NCBI RefSeq assembly: GCF_027594145.1
Contig: NZ_JAQFFK010000003.1
Coordinates: 434,001-498,000, forward strand
Source of the DNA: Methanococcoides alaskense
Lineage (GTDB): Archaea; Halobacteriota; Methanosarcinia; Methanosarcinales; Methanosarcinaceae
Direction: 5' to 3'
DNA length: 64,000 nt
The position numbers and the translations under genes are program-made. This document shows positions 16,630 through 26,431 of this stretch, piece after piece (position 1 is the stretch's first letter; each line of letters starts with the position of its first letter). The notes beneath the pieces are model-generated. The model saw only the letters and a list, made by a program, of their open reading frames with translations, was not told the origin of the DNA and ran no database searches.

Positions 16630-19542
16630 ATGTCATCCATTTTTGAAGAAAGAAAGAAAAATTCATTGGTAAACGGTGTCAATAAAGCTAAAGCAAATCC
16701 TGCTGACAAGAACAAGATAATAAAGAAAGCTGTTGAGGATTATATTCAGTATAACCGCATTGAAATATGCATTGACGATACTTGGAAACAGGAATATGTG
16801 AGACAACGCACTCGTTATACAAGCAATGCATCTTTTTTAACTTTAGATGAAGATGAAGATATTCCGCTTAAAACTAATTTAATTGATGATAAACAAGAGT
16901 ATCTTCAGGATGGAGCTGACAAACGTTCTGTACATGCATACAATATTGTTGAGGATAACAAACACAATATATTCTTCGTTGAAAAGACAACAAGAGCAGG
17001 CGGTACAACATCATTTGTGAAGAATTCAATTGAAAATGGAGAAAAATTTCTCTTAATAGCACCAACCAATAAAATTGCTAAAGGTACCGTCCAGGATGCA
17101 AAAAAGTTCTGTTCAAAAGACGCACTTATACAACATGTTCATCCGAATTCGGCATGCAAATATGTTCAAGAAATGAAGCTAGATGACGAAAAATATGAAG
17201 AGCTTCCATTCATTCTATTGCCTGAAGAATGCTCAGAATGTGATAGTGTCCTTACTTGTGAAATGAATGAAATCTTAGTTACTGAGAGCAATAAATATTT
17301 GCCTGATGAGCCCACCTGTGACGGCTATACCATCACTTATACCAAAGCTATAATGATGGCTTCACAATTTGGAAATCTGGTCTATGATGGAGATGGAGAT
17401 GACCATATTAATTTGGATGAGGAAGATGATGAAAAGAGTGAGGACAACAAGAAAGACTTCAGGAAAACAAAAATTATAAGAAAATCAATTTATAAAATTA
17501 TCAATGATGTTCAAACTGTAATAATTGATGAATTCCATTCCTTTTTCAATGGGAAAATATCTTCAGTTAACTTGTCTGAATTTGACATTGAAGATTATAA
17601 TTTAATAATGAAATCTGACAATAATAAAGAATTGTTTCCTGAAATTATAGGGATGTTAGAAAATTTTGGAAAAACTCAAAACGAAATAAATGAGTTATTA
17701 AAAGTAATCGAGTCAAATCAAGAAAAATATGTACGGGAAAAAGTAGAAAAAGGTAAGATTGAATCGAAGAAGGATTATTATACTGAAACATTTGAAAATC
17801 CCCGTCCTATTAATAGAAAATCTGATACACCAGGTTTGATTTTAAGAGAAATTGAAAACATCATATGGAACAAAATTGGACTTGATATGGATAAAGTCCT
17901 TCAATTATACAAAATTGTGGATATTGTATCTTCTGAAATCATATTCATCAACTTTAACAAGAAAAATAATATTACCATATCTGCTTTAAAAATTTATCAA
18001 ATTGAGGCTTTTGAAAATTTCATTAGAGAGCTGGTCAGACGAAGGAAGACTGTTCTAATAACTACTGCCACTCCAATATATTATGACTATGAAAAGCTCT
18101 TGCATCCTGAAAGGGAAGACCTTGATGGAATGAATTTGGTTACATTTGGAGAAGGTGGCGACCCTAAGAAAACGAATGAGAATATGTATATTTTCCCAGA
18201 TAGAAAGAAATTTGAACCTGACGATAATCCTTGTAAAAACAAGTATGTGTTGAATAAAATTAAATTTTTAATTGATACATTTGGTATTTCCAAGTGTATG
18301 ATAGTTGCAGGTAACAAGATAAAAACAGGTCAGCTTGAAAAAGAACTTAAGAAAATGGGGTGCGAGTTTGATGAAGAAAAAGGTGACAAAGTATATTATT
18401 ATCGTTCTTCAGAGTTAATGGGAGTTTCTTCAAGTAAAAGGATATTCATTTCAGTAGATATAGCATACTCACCTCTGGATTCATATGATTTGTTTGTGCA
18501 TTTCTATAAGGCGATTGCAAACCAATCGGATTTTATCAAACAGTTGTATTTCGAACATGTCTATGCCGACACTTGGCAAGCTTGGTCTCGTGCCAAAGAC
18601 CCTGAAGGCAAAGAAGCATCAATAGTAATGACTTTTGGAGTTCGTGCTGATAACTGTAAAAATGTATCCATACATGGGGTCAACAAGCAAGTAATAGTAA
18701 CAGAACCTTCGAAGTCTGGTAAGGGAAAAAGAATTGATGTCATTCCAGAACCCGATAACATTACAAAACCGAATGTTATCGAAGAGGAAAACCATCAGAA
18801 GAGCGTATTAAAAATTCTTCATTACAAAGAGAATTACATTGCAAATAAAGACTCTCTGTTCAACAATTACGTGAATACTTTCGGAGATACAACATTTGCA
18901 GAAAAGATTTCCAATTTCAAAAATCAATTTGCAATCGAAAAAGAAAGTCCTTTGTCGTTAAATAAAGCCGAAATATTGAATGAATTTTTCATTTCAGAAG
19001 GTTATGATTACACCATAAATGGAAGTTCCATTGATGGAATAAATGTAACCAGCGATGATATTCATAACCATCTCAACGGAAAAACTTCTATTAGTGCACA
19101 TTCCCTGTCAAAATCCAACAAAATGATGTGGGTACGCTTGGAAGTTGATGAAAATCAAATGTCATCATTGCATGGTCTTTTCCTTTTAATGGACATACCT
19201 TCCTTTGTTGAAAAGGTCAATGATACCTACAAAATTTGGATATTGTTAACCGAAACAGATGCAAGTGTCATTGATAAATTTGCAAAAGAAGCCATCAAAA
19301 AAGCCGGATTTAATGTGGAAGGAGATGGAAAAGTTGTCCGTTCATCTGCAATAATGAAAAGGAACAAGAACAAGAAACAAAAAGGTGTTGAAGTTCTTCT
19401 GCCATTTTCCAGCGATTCCAAAATTTGGATTAATGGGACATTTACAGATGAATTTGATGATATGGTGGTCTGTCCAGTGTCAATAAATGAAATTGATATG
19501 CCATATCCAGAACTGGAAGCATATGATGATGAAGCATTTTGA
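16630..19542 (+). CDS. Replication protein: SF2 helicase-like plus primase-like C-terminus
   Basis: A 970-aa protein that I read as the replication protein of the element. The N-terminal half is helicase-like: a P-loop-like EKTTRAGGTTSF (about residue 118) in which the usual lysine is missing, VIIDEFHSFF (Walker B, about 297) and the motif-III-like ITTATPIYY (about 478). The C-terminal 150 residues (WVRLEVDEN, then a TYKIWILLTE stretch, then VVRSSAIMKR) follow the order of archaeo-eukaryotic primase core strands, but with degenerate catalytic residues. AGGAG at 16619-16623 fixes the start. The first domain is fairly clear; the primase assignment is tentative. Confidence 0.55.
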   Translation: MSSIFEERKKNSLVNGVNKAKANPADKNKIIKKAVEDYIQYNRIEICIDDTWKQEYVRQRTRYTSNASFLTLDEDEDIPLKTNLIDDKQEYLQDGADKRSVHAYNIVEDNKHNIFFVEKTTRAGGTTSFVKNSIENGEKFLLIAPTNKIAKGTVQDAKKFCSKDALIQHVHPNSACKYVQEMKLDDEKYEELPFILLPEECSECDSVLTCEMNEILVTESNKYLPDEPTCDGYTITYTKAIMMASQFGNLVYDGDGDDHINLDEEDDEKSEDNKKDFRKTKIIRKSIYKIINDVQTVIIDEFHSFFNGKISSVNLSEFDIEDYNLIMKSDNNKELFPEIIGMLENFGKTQNEINELLKVIESNQEKYVREKVEKGKIESKKDYYTETFENPRPINRKSDTPGLILREIENIIWNKIGLDMDKVLQLYKIVDIVSSEIIFINFNKKNNITISALKIYQIEAFENFIRELVRRRKTVLITTATPIYYDYEKLLHPEREDLDGMNLVTFGEGGDPKKTNENMYIFPDRKKFEPDDNPCKNKYVLNKIKFLIDTFGISKCMIVAGNKIKTGQLEKELKKMGCEFDEEKGDKVYYYRSSELMGVSSSKRIFISVDIAYSPLDSYDLFVHFYKAIANQSDFIKQLYFEHVYADTWQAWSRAKDPEGKEASIVMTFGVRADNCKNVSIHGVNKQVIVTEPSKSGKGKRIDVIPEPDNITKPNVIEEENHQKSVLKILHYKENYIANKDSLFNNYVNTFGDTTFAEKISNFKNQFAIEKESPLSLNKAEILNEFFISEGYDYTINGSSIDGINVTSDDIHNHLNGKTSISAHSLSKSNKMMWVRLEVDENQMSSLHGLFLLMDIPSFVEKVNDTYKIWILLTETDASVIDKFAKEAIKKAGFNVEGDGKVVRSSAIMKRNKNKKQKGVEVLLPFSSDSKIWINGTFTDEFDDMVVCPVSINEIDMPYPELEAYDDEAF

Positions 19543-20254
19543 GTTTATGAATGCTGCACATTCACCTGAGTTCGAGGAAAACCCCATGTAACTAATATAT
19601 GGACTTTTGCCAAAACTGAGGTGAATCCATTTTCATGGATGGGGTAGTAGGTCGAAATCTTATGAAATGAATGGACAGGAATGATGTTGAAGACTTGGAT
19701 GAGCGATGTAATGTTGTGATGCCATCGTCCACTTACATCAATTCCTGACCTTCAGCATCATTAACTAACACTTCTGCTACGTAAGATATCTTATTTCCAA
19801 CTATCGTTGAAAGAACATAGAAGCTACTCATGCATCTTCAGACCATACAACATACCATACTCAGTTTTGCTTCTAAAATTTCAATCACAATCAAATATGA
19901 CCCACTGAAAGCTATTCTCTGTCAGCGGTTGAGTTCTGGATATAGCATCATTATCAAATCTGAAAAACTCACCCCACATATACTAACATAGTGTACCTTA
20001 TATATTATCATGAGAATGAAGATTTTGTAACCTTGGGACGTAAAGGTTGCAATGAGGCGAAATTTAGTGAACTTAAATATGATATGATTTGCATATCGTC
20101 ATGATAGTTCCTTTTACATGGGTAACCAACAAACGATAGCGTTAGCTCTTGAATTTCTTGGATACTATCCCTTTTGTAAGGGGCTATTGGCGAAAATTTG
20201 TGAGGATTACTTAAAAATAAAAATAGCATTAAAAATTAAGAAAGGTGAAAAAAA
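19543..20254. other. Noncoding stretch with imperfect inverted repeat
   Basis: No supported gene. AATGATGTTGAAG (19680-19692) and CTTCAGCATCATT (19750-19762) are an inverted repeat with one mismatch in 13. The last 40 bases carry an A-rich promoter-like segment and AGGTGA before the next gene. Confidence 0.35.
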
Positions 20255-20722
20255 ATGATGAATTATGATGAAGCTTTACATAAGCACGGGCTGGAAAAAA
20301 TTAAAAAGTTTAATGGGAAGATGCAAGTACTGGAATCTAAAATGGATACGTTAAAAAATGATGTGGTGGACGGTGTTTACAACTATTATTATTACGACAA
20401 GGTATCAGATGATATTAACGTGGAAGATTTTCATGAACAATCTTTATTGCCGCCCTATCGTTTTATCATATCAAAGATGGAGGAAATCTTTCCCAAACCA
20501 TATACTACAATGGAATGTGATGAAATATTCGAATCTCAGTTGACTATTGAAGATAGAAACAATCTGTTAAATGCAGTATCAATGCGAGAGAAGCTTGCGG
20601 GAAAAATGAAGGATTTCGTGAATCCTCCCATATCTCTAAACGATATCATTGACGATTCCACCTATTCATTCTATTTACGCAGGCGAGCACATTTTAAAGA
20701 CGATAGGGAGCGTATGGAATGA
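20255..20722 (+). CDS. Hypothetical island protein
   Basis: A 155-residue, highly charged soluble protein with no signal peptide and a short tyrosine-rich run (YNYYYYDK, about residue 43). The likely true start is the first or second ATG after a good AAAGGTGAAAA ribosome site. I do not recognise a family. It lies between the replication protein and the winged-helix regulator and ends in TGA before a hairpin terminator. Confidence 0.55.
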   Translation: MMNYDEALHKHGLEKIKKFNGKMQVLESKMDTLKNDVVDGVYNYYYYDKVSDDINVEDFHEQSLLPPYRFIISKMEEIFPKPYTTMECDEIFESQLTIEDRNNLLNAVSMREKLAGKMKDFVNPPISLNDIIDDSTYSFYLRRRAHFKDDRERME

Positions 20723-20777
20723 AATATGGTATGTCATCGCCATAATGAGCAAATGCCTCTATCTAGCCATTAAAGAT

Positions 20778-20799
20778 AAGGTGATGTAATTATCACCTT
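20778..20799 (+). terminator. Hairpin after the hypothetical gene
   Basis: Perfect 8-bp stem AAGGTGAT (20778-20785) and ATCACCTT (20792-20799) with the loop GTAATT, followed by a pyrimidine-rich stretch. It lies 55 bases after the gene stop. Confidence 0.5.
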
Positions 20800-21096
20800 C
20801 TCTCAATCACCTATTGTCTATCACTTCCCTGCTATTTGGAGCTTTTCAGACCTCATTATTCCAGATATCTTACTAACCTACATAGATGCCATCTCGATAT
20901 TTTCAACGATGATTCATACAAATCTTATTTGGTAAAAGCGAAGGAACATCGTCAGATAGAGGATGAACGGTGGAATTATGGGACGAATATGCGATAGATG
21001 CTATTGTAGACAGGGATGCTATTTGAAGCATCCAATCATCCACGAACTTCTGCTACTTACTGTCGTCTGTATCTACTGAAGGAGAAGGCAGTGCCC
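20800..21096. other. Noncoding gap between convergent genes
   Basis: I see no coding potential, repeat or RNA that I can support here. Confidence 0.3.
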
Positions 21097-22152
21097 TCAA
21101 ACCCTTTTCTTTTCCAATGAACTACACTTGCTATAATCAGCCCTTTTCATTACTCTGTATGCCTTAACCCCAGGCACTTCAGAGGCTATATATGTGCCAT
21201 CCCTTTGCCATTCCAAGTGGAAGGCTTGCTCCAGTATCTCTTTCGCATTCAACTCTCTACAGAAACGATTGTTGACCATGCTGGAAGCTGAACGCTTGTC
21301 CATAATAACAATCTCATTCCGCTTCAGCTTCATCATCATCAACTCTTTCACATTGGATGAACCTGTAATGATATACGGCTGGAAATGACCGAGATTATCA
21401 AAAAATATTTTCTTCAAATACCTCTTTTGCCAGTCATTAATAAGATTGAAACGCTTTATCATGTCCACAGAGGGGTCTTTTCTTTCAGGGGACTTTGGTG
21501 GTGCATTTGCTGGTTTCTTTGGAGCTATCGTCCGCTTTTGCATCTGCAAGCCCATATTAAGTGATTGATTACGTAAGCGGTTGATTTCAGCATTCAATTC
21601 AGTGATTTTAGAATTGGCAAGCTCATTTCCCTTCAATAGCTCCTCATAAGAATGAACACGCACTTCACCATATTCATCATCAATGGGTTCAATTTCCTGT
21701 GGGACAGGCATCACCTCAATGACCTTCTGAACAGTTTCGACTACATCAGGCTTATCGTCCTGAATGGATTTTAGATACTCTTCAATTTGGAGTTTGGCAT
21801 CATCATCACCTGATAGGTACTTCACAGCTACATCCATCCCAATATCAGTTCCATATTTGGAAACAATAACATCGAGCTTGTTTGCAAACCTTTCACGGCA
21901 GATGTATGGGTTATGGGCATGGAGCTTGCCTTTTTCCGTTAATGAATAATAGTATGGCTTCCTGCCTTCCTTTTGAATGTATCCTTGTTTACAGTATTTA
22001 TTCAAGCTCACCTTGAATGAGTTATAGTTTTCATATGAGATACCATCAAAGAGGTCACGTGACCTCAATGGTGCCGGTAACAGGGCTTGTAGAACTATGG
22101 ACTTAACTTGGCAGTCTTTCGAAGAGATTTTGTTTTTTGAAAATTTCACCAT
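21097..22152 (-). CDS. Winged-helix DNA-binding protein with C-terminal effector domain
   Basis: A 351-aa protein. The first 85 residues look like a winged-helix domain: the YENYNSFKVSLNKYCKQGYI recognition-helix region followed by a wing YYYSLTEKGK. A glutamate-rich middle (about 120-180), a short coiled coil (about 180-200) and a basic/proline linker lead to a C-terminal globular domain (about 230-351) of unknown function. A 7-bp inverted repeat flanks its TATA-like box, so it may repress itself. Likely the regulator of the plasmid-like left part of the island. Confidence 0.6.
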   Translation of the reverse strand: MVKFSKNKISSKDCQVKSIVLQALLPAPLRSRDLFDGISYENYNSFKVSLNKYCKQGYIQKEGRKPYYYSLTEKGKLHAHNPYICRERFANKLDVIVSKYGTDIGMDVAVKYLSGDDDAKLQIEEYLKSIQDDKPDVVETVQKVIEVMPVPQEIEPIDDEYGEVRVHSYEELLKGNELANSKITELNAEINRLRNQSLNMGLQMQKRTIAPKKPANAPPKSPERKDPSVDMIKRFNLINDWQKRYLKKIFFDNLGHFQPYIITGSSNVKELMMMKLKRNEIVIMDKRSASSMVNNRFCRELNAKEILEQAFHLEWQRDGTYIASEVPGVKAYRVMKRADYSKCSSLEKKRV

Positions 22153-22185
22153 TTCATATCATCTCAAAAATTCAAATTATTATTC

Positions 22186-22209
22186 AAGTTAACTTTATAT
22201 GATTAACTT
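22186..22209 (-). promoter_or_regulatory. Operator-like inverted repeat around the TATA element
   Basis: AAGTTAA (22186-22192) and TTAACTT (22203-22209) enclose CTTTATATGA, which reads as a TATA-like element on the minus strand 40-50 bases before the winged-helix gene. This geometry suits steric autorepression. Confidence 0.45.
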
Positions 22210-22639
22210 AGAATTTTCAACTGATATATACATTACTATAATGTCGCAGCAATGCCTTTTTGTATATGCTGCCAAGGTGAATCTGAAAATGAATAGATGG
22301 TAATGAATTTTACATCGATGTTACTATTAGTAATAATATTTCAAAATCAATGAATTTTATTAGTAATAATAATATTCTGATTACTTAAAAGTTGCAACAT
22401 TTCTTTGGTTTTATGATAGATTTATGGAATTCAAGATATTATAACAATTTCATACATTTACTCACATTTGTGTGTTGATTCAAGGAAATATATGAATATG
22501 CACTTGTTCCTGTGAAAATTCCATCCCAATGATTCAATATCTAGTCAAAAAAGATTGAAGATAAGAAGATGTTGTATCATTTAATGCACTTATAATCAAA
22601 AATGTGATACTAAATTAAAATCGCAAAAAATTTATAGTA
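22210..22639. other. AT-rich noncoding stretch with direct repeat
   Basis: No gene is supported. TATTAGTAATAATATT (22325-22340) recurs, with a three-base insertion, at 22358-22376. The rest is very AT-rich and may hold the promoter of the transglutaminase-like gene. Confidence 0.35.
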
Positions 22640-23800
22640 ATGATGCAATTTTGGGTACTGATGTCTTTTGCAAAAGCAGTTCTAATATCAATTACAATTT
22701 TCACCATATTTACTTTCTTTACAATTGGGTATCCAGTGCTAGCAGATTATTTAAGCGAACTTTCTGAAGAGCCTATTGAAATATATGAAAACAACATTGA
22801 AACAATGACTACAATTGCAGAGGCTACAAAGACACTTGCCTTTCACGAACCATATGGGTCTTTTGATGATTTCGATTTTAAGATGCCGGATGATACTGGT
22901 CGGACACAAGAGAAGACCTATAAGTGGGAATACCGTACGTATGAATGTTCAATTTATACAACTTATGACACCGACATATATGATTTTTATTCGAATCGCA
23001 ATCGTGATAGGGATTATTCATCATTCATAACTGACCCATATGATGACAAACTGATTGAAAGCATTGCAAACTCATTGGATAATTTAACAATGACAATGGA
23101 ACTGCCAGATTCTGAAATACCTTACCTTGCTATATCCTTTGTTCAAGCCCTTCCATATACTTCAGACAGTATTAGTTCGGGATACGATGAATATCCACGA
23201 TTTCCTTATGAAACCTTATACCTTGGAGGGGGAGATTGTGAAGATACTGCAATACTCTCAGCAGCAATACTTAGAGAACTTGGATATGATGTTGTATTTA
23301 TTACGCTACCCAGCCATGCAGCTATTGGTATAAAGGGGTCTGATGACATATCAGGTTCTTATTATACATACAATAATGAGAATTATTACTACTTAGAGAC
23401 AACAAATACTGGTTGGAATGTAGGAGCTATTCCTGAAGAGTACCAAAGTGAAGATGCTCAAATTTTGCCAATTTATGAAAAAACAGAACTTTTTACTACA
23501 TTTGATGCAACTGTAAGAAGTAATGGGAATGCTGATTACGTTGATGTTACTGTCACTGTAACCAATGTAGGTTCATTAGAAGCAAACAATGTCGAAATAT
23601 ATGTTGCTTTACAAACATTGGATGAGAATACGGTGTATGCCCACATAACAAGTGAAGAACTGCCAAAGTTACCAACTGATATTCCGATAACTTACGAAGT
23701 AACTGACTTAAAAGTAAATTCAGATGAACTGTATCGAATACTTGTTCAAGCAAGAGGAGATAATGTTGTTTCAGACCCCTCATATAGCGAGTGGAGGTAA
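22640..23800 (+). CDS. Membrane-anchored transglutaminase-like protein
   Basis: A 386-aa protein with one N-terminal transmembrane helix (about 8-30) and a large outside domain. Residues about 130-265 carry a transglutaminase/papain-like core: GGGDCEDTAIL supplies the cysteine, LPSHAAIGI the histidine, and YYYLETTNTGWNVG the third strand where the acid residue is expected. Residues about 290-386 form a CARDB/Ig-like beta domain. Likely acts outside the cell on surface protein or as a non-catalytic protease-like fold. A second member of this broad family lies in the core region at 53801-54967. Confidence 0.7.
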   Translation: MMQFWVLMSFAKAVLISITIFTIFTFFTIGYPVLADYLSELSEEPIEIYENNIETMTTIAEATKTLAFHEPYGSFDDFDFKMPDDTGRTQEKTYKWEYRTYECSIYTTYDTDIYDFYSNRNRDRDYSSFITDPYDDKLIESIANSLDNLTMTMELPDSEIPYLAISFVQALPYTSDSISSGYDEYPRFPYETLYLGGGDCEDTAILSAAILRELGYDVVFITLPSHAAIGIKGSDDISGSYYTYNNENYYYLETTNTGWNVGAIPEEYQSEDAQILPIYEKTELFTTFDATVRSNGNADYVDVTVTVTNVGSLEANNVEIYVALQTLDENTVYAHITSEELPKLPTDIPITYEVTDLKVNSDELYRILVQARGDNVVSDPSYSEWR

Positions 23801-23994
23801 TTCATTCCCAAGATTCGATATGAAGTTGGGAAAACAATGATGTTCTTGCTTTCCAATTGTTTCGATAATGATATGGGAAAGATTCATGCGTTCTTTGATG
23901 AATGGGGACAGTTATTGAATTAAGAACAAATGGGAAGCTTTCAAAAATATATGCATTAATTTTGATTGGTAAATTATTGAAGATGTGATTGAAA

Positions 23995-24315
23995 ATGACG
24001 ACAGAGGCACAAGAACACTATATTAATGCTCTAATTTCGGAATATGCAAGTGTAGAAGATGATAAAATATTCTACAATGATTTCATGGAAAAGTTGGGTG
24101 AAGCTTCACTTGATACTTTAAGTACAAAGGAAGCAAGTGCTTTGATTCAAGGTCTTATCGGAATAAAAGTTCCCCTTGAAATGCAATGTGGGAAGATTAT
24201 GATGGTTGAAAAAGATGAAATTATGAGAGGGCAAACAATGGGCAGATTGGATGAATGTATGCATAATTGTGAAATTGATTTTAATGAATGTGAATATCTG
24301 AAGAATCAAGAGTAA
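23995..24315 (+). CDS. Small acidic hypothetical protein
   Basis: A 106-residue acidic protein. Residues about 40-55 (LSTKEASALIQGLIGIK) resemble the short helical hairpin found in several uncharacterised plasmid and phage proteins. Four cysteines lie in the last 50 residues (MQCGK, DECMHNCEIDFNECEY), perhaps a metal site. The ATG at 23995 is preferred over the TTG at 23989. The gene ends eight bases before the HNH endonuclease, so the two are likely one unit. Confidence 0.5.
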   Translation: MTTEAQEHYINALISEYASVEDDKIFYNDFMEKLGEASLDTLSTKEASALIQGLIGIKVPLEMQCGKIMMVEKDEIMRGQTMGRLDECMHNCEIDFNECEYLKNQE

Positions 24316-24323
24316 GTGATACT

Positions 24324-25142
24324 ATGACAAATTATTGGAGAATGGCATTCCGATGGGGAAATCAAGGGACTGAGGTGTGGGAACAATGTCGTGACCAAGG
24401 AATTGCAGCTATTGGATACTATTTCAATGGTGAACCTGTTGTTGGTGACTGTTCTGAAATTGATGAAAAAGAGTTTTATACCGTATGGAGAAGTAAAGCT
24501 CTTCCTTCACCAACTAGGCAGAGTAGTCTTAAACATGTGGCTTACCACATGGATAAGGGTGACACAATTTATGCTAAAGAAGGAACACAAATCGTGGGAA
24601 AAGGTACAGTTAAAAGCAAATACAAGTATCGACCAGGGATAGTAAAACAAAAAGGTATTCTCTGGGAGCATTATGTTGAAGTTGATTGGGACAAAAATTT
24701 CAAACCATTCACTCTTAATCTTGAGGCAAATCAAAATACAGTATTAAAACTAGATACGGAACGTCTTGACAAAATACATGCAATGGAATCAAAAACAAAT
24801 TTTTTGTATGATTGCGTTGATGAAATTTTTGAAGAAAATGAAGGTGAACAATACATTAAAGAAGCTGTATTTAGGAAAAGAAACAAAAAAATCATTGACA
24901 AAAAGAAGAAAAAATCAGATTATCGATGTGAAGTTTGCGATATGAATTATAAAGAGGTCTATGGGGAAATAGGCAAGAACTACATAATTGCACACCATAT
25001 AGAACCGATTGGCAGCAGAGATGGTTCATCTCCAACAACAATTGATGATATTGCTTTAGTGTGCTCAAATTGCCATAATATGATTCATAAAAAAAAGCCA
25101 CCACTGAGTATTGAAGAATTATCCAATCTAATAAACAAATGA
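24324..25142 (+). CDS. PUA-like/HNH endonuclease, probable modification-dependent nuclease
   Basis: A 272-aa protein with two domains. The first 150 residues (MTNYWRMAFRWGNQG..., AIGYYFNGE, the YHMDKGDTIYAKEG barrel strand) resemble EVE/PUA-like folds that read modified bases. The C-terminal domain (about 195-265) is an HNH nuclease: CEVCDMNYKEVYG, then IIAHHIEPIGSRDG, then CSNCHNMIHKK. The paired cysteines are zinc ligands and the double histidine is catalytic. Reader-plus-HNH architecture is typical of type IV restriction. It directly follows the 106-aa gene. Substrate is inferred only from architecture. Confidence 0.75.
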   Translation: MTNYWRMAFRWGNQGTEVWEQCRDQGIAAIGYYFNGEPVVGDCSEIDEKEFYTVWRSKALPSPTRQSSLKHVAYHMDKGDTIYAKEGTQIVGKGTVKSKYKYRPGIVKQKGILWEHYVEVDWDKNFKPFTLNLEANQNTVLKLDTERLDKIHAMESKTNFLYDCVDEIFEENEGEQYIKEAVFRKRNKKIIDKKKKKSDYRCEVCDMNYKEVYGEIGKNYIIAHHIEPIGSRDGSSPTTIDDIALVCSNCHNMIHKKKPPLSIEELSNLINK

Positions 25143-25189
25143 AATATTGTGTATCTTAATATCTTGTGAAGTTTAAGATGAATTGATTT

Positions 25190-25411
25190 TTAACAGACTA
25201 ATTTATTCTGTTTTGTCTTCATTGACTGAGCTTCTCTATTTAAGAAAAATTGATACATCAGTAGTTTTCGGAATATTATATGTATCAACAGAAATGGTAT
25301 GCCATTGATGACATGCCATTTAGGAAGATAGAAATTCAAAGAGATAATCACCGCTGCTAAAATAATATTTTTAACCTTACCAATTTGAGATTTAGAAATA
25401 ATTAGAATCAC
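25190..25411 (-). CDS. Possible small membrane protein
   Basis: A 73-residue frame from a GTG, with two hydrophobic stretches (about 14-32 and 37-58) and a basic tail. It starts five bases after the stop of the KwaB-like gene on the same strand. No clear ribosome site exists, so it may be a chance frame. If real, it would be a third member of the Kiwa-like unit. Confidence 0.3.
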   Translation of the reverse strand: MILIISKSQIGKVKNIILAAVIISLNFYLPKWHVINGIPFLLIHIIFRKLLMYQFFLNREAQSMKTKQNKLVC

Positions 25412-25416
25412 AATAT

Positions 25417-26430
25417 TTATAAAAGTTCTTCAAACTTTGTTCCCATAACATTTCTTCCAAGGAGGCAAGTTTTTGCAACACCATCATTGATTATGTACAG
25501 TAGTGCTTTGAGTTGTGTTGGATTTTCTGGAATAATATGCACTTGACCGTCTGTTTTCACATTATATTCTATTTTCTTAGAAGTGAAAGCCATTTTAATT
25601 TCATTATCTTCTTTTGAACGTAAATCTTGTAGCATAAATTCAATACATTCTTCAACTCTTTCATAATTTGAAATTGAATAACAGTACCTCTTAATGTACA
25701 ATGTTGGCTCTGTTTTACCCCACTCAATAAAGTCCAGTTTGGAAGATAACATTGAATAGGCATCTTCATATTTTTCATGATAACCAAACAAATCCTCAAA
25801 TTTTCGACGGTTTTGTACAAAAATAAAAGAAGCGTTCATATCATCCAAATATGCTGCTATTTCAAAATTATCATCGAATATAATGTCTTTTTTATTATCT
25901 AGATATTTTACCTTTAGGGAATGATTTTCGTTGTAAGGAGATAAAGTGAATTTGTTTTTAGCAGTATAGTAATTTTGAGAAATTCCTTTAAATAGAACCA
26001 ATTTTTTAGAACTAGCTTCATCCAAATTAAGTTCAATAACCAAAAAAACATGTTTAAATCTGGATGGTTTTAAGAAATCCACTACTTTTATATCGGGGTC
26101 AATCAATGAGGAATTTGTTAATTGAATAAGTGTTTCCAAATCAAATTCATCAACTTTTTTATAAAAAAAACCAGAATCTTTGTCGTCACCTTTTAGTTCA
26201 GCAATATTAAGTGACCCTTGAATATATCCATTGATATTTAGAGAGAAACCATTTAATATTTTTATAAACTCATCAAAATCATTTTCACTGGCAATAGTAA
26301 AAGCACTTGTTTTTTTGTTACCTGATTTAATCTCTTCACCAACTATGGTAACATAGGGTGGAATTCTTGAACTCGATATTATGTAATTCTTAAGCTCATC
26401 ATAAATTAATTCTATTTTTGCTCTTTCCAC
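25417..26430 (-). CDS. kwaB: KwaB-like (DUF4868) anti-phage protein
   Basis: A 337-aa soluble protein whose size, alpha/beta pattern and C-terminal segment (LKALLYIINDGVAKTCLLGRN) resemble KwaB, the DUF4868 effector of the Kiwa defence system. The start is a GTG one base after the stop of the upstream four-helix membrane gene. The KwaA-KwaB order, sizes and tight spacing match Kiwa loci. In Kiwa the membrane partner senses phage attack and KwaB acts on DNA to block phage replication and late transcription. Assignment is by pattern and context, not by alignment. Confidence 0.65.
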   Translation of the reverse strand: MERAKIELIYDELKNYIISSSRIPPYVTIVGEEIKSGNKKTSAFTIASENDFDEFIKILNGFSLNINGYIQGSLNIAELKGDDKDSGFFYKKVDEFDLETLIQLTNSSLIDPDIKVVDFLKPSRFKHVFLVIELNLDEASSKKLVLFKGISQNYYTAKNKFTLSPYNENHSLKVKYLDNKKDIIFDDNFEIAAYLDDMNASFIFVQNRRKFEDLFGYHEKYEDAYSMLSSKLDFIEWGKTEPTLYIKRYCYSISNYERVEECIEFMLQDLRSKEDNEIKMAFTSKKIEYNVKTDGQVHIIPENPTQLKALLYIINDGVAKTCLLGRNVMGTKFEELL

Positions 26431-26431
26431 T

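Noticed and set aside
23820-23994. Possible gene between the transglutaminase-like and 106-aa genes
   Set aside because: All frames are short and lack a start with a ribosome site.
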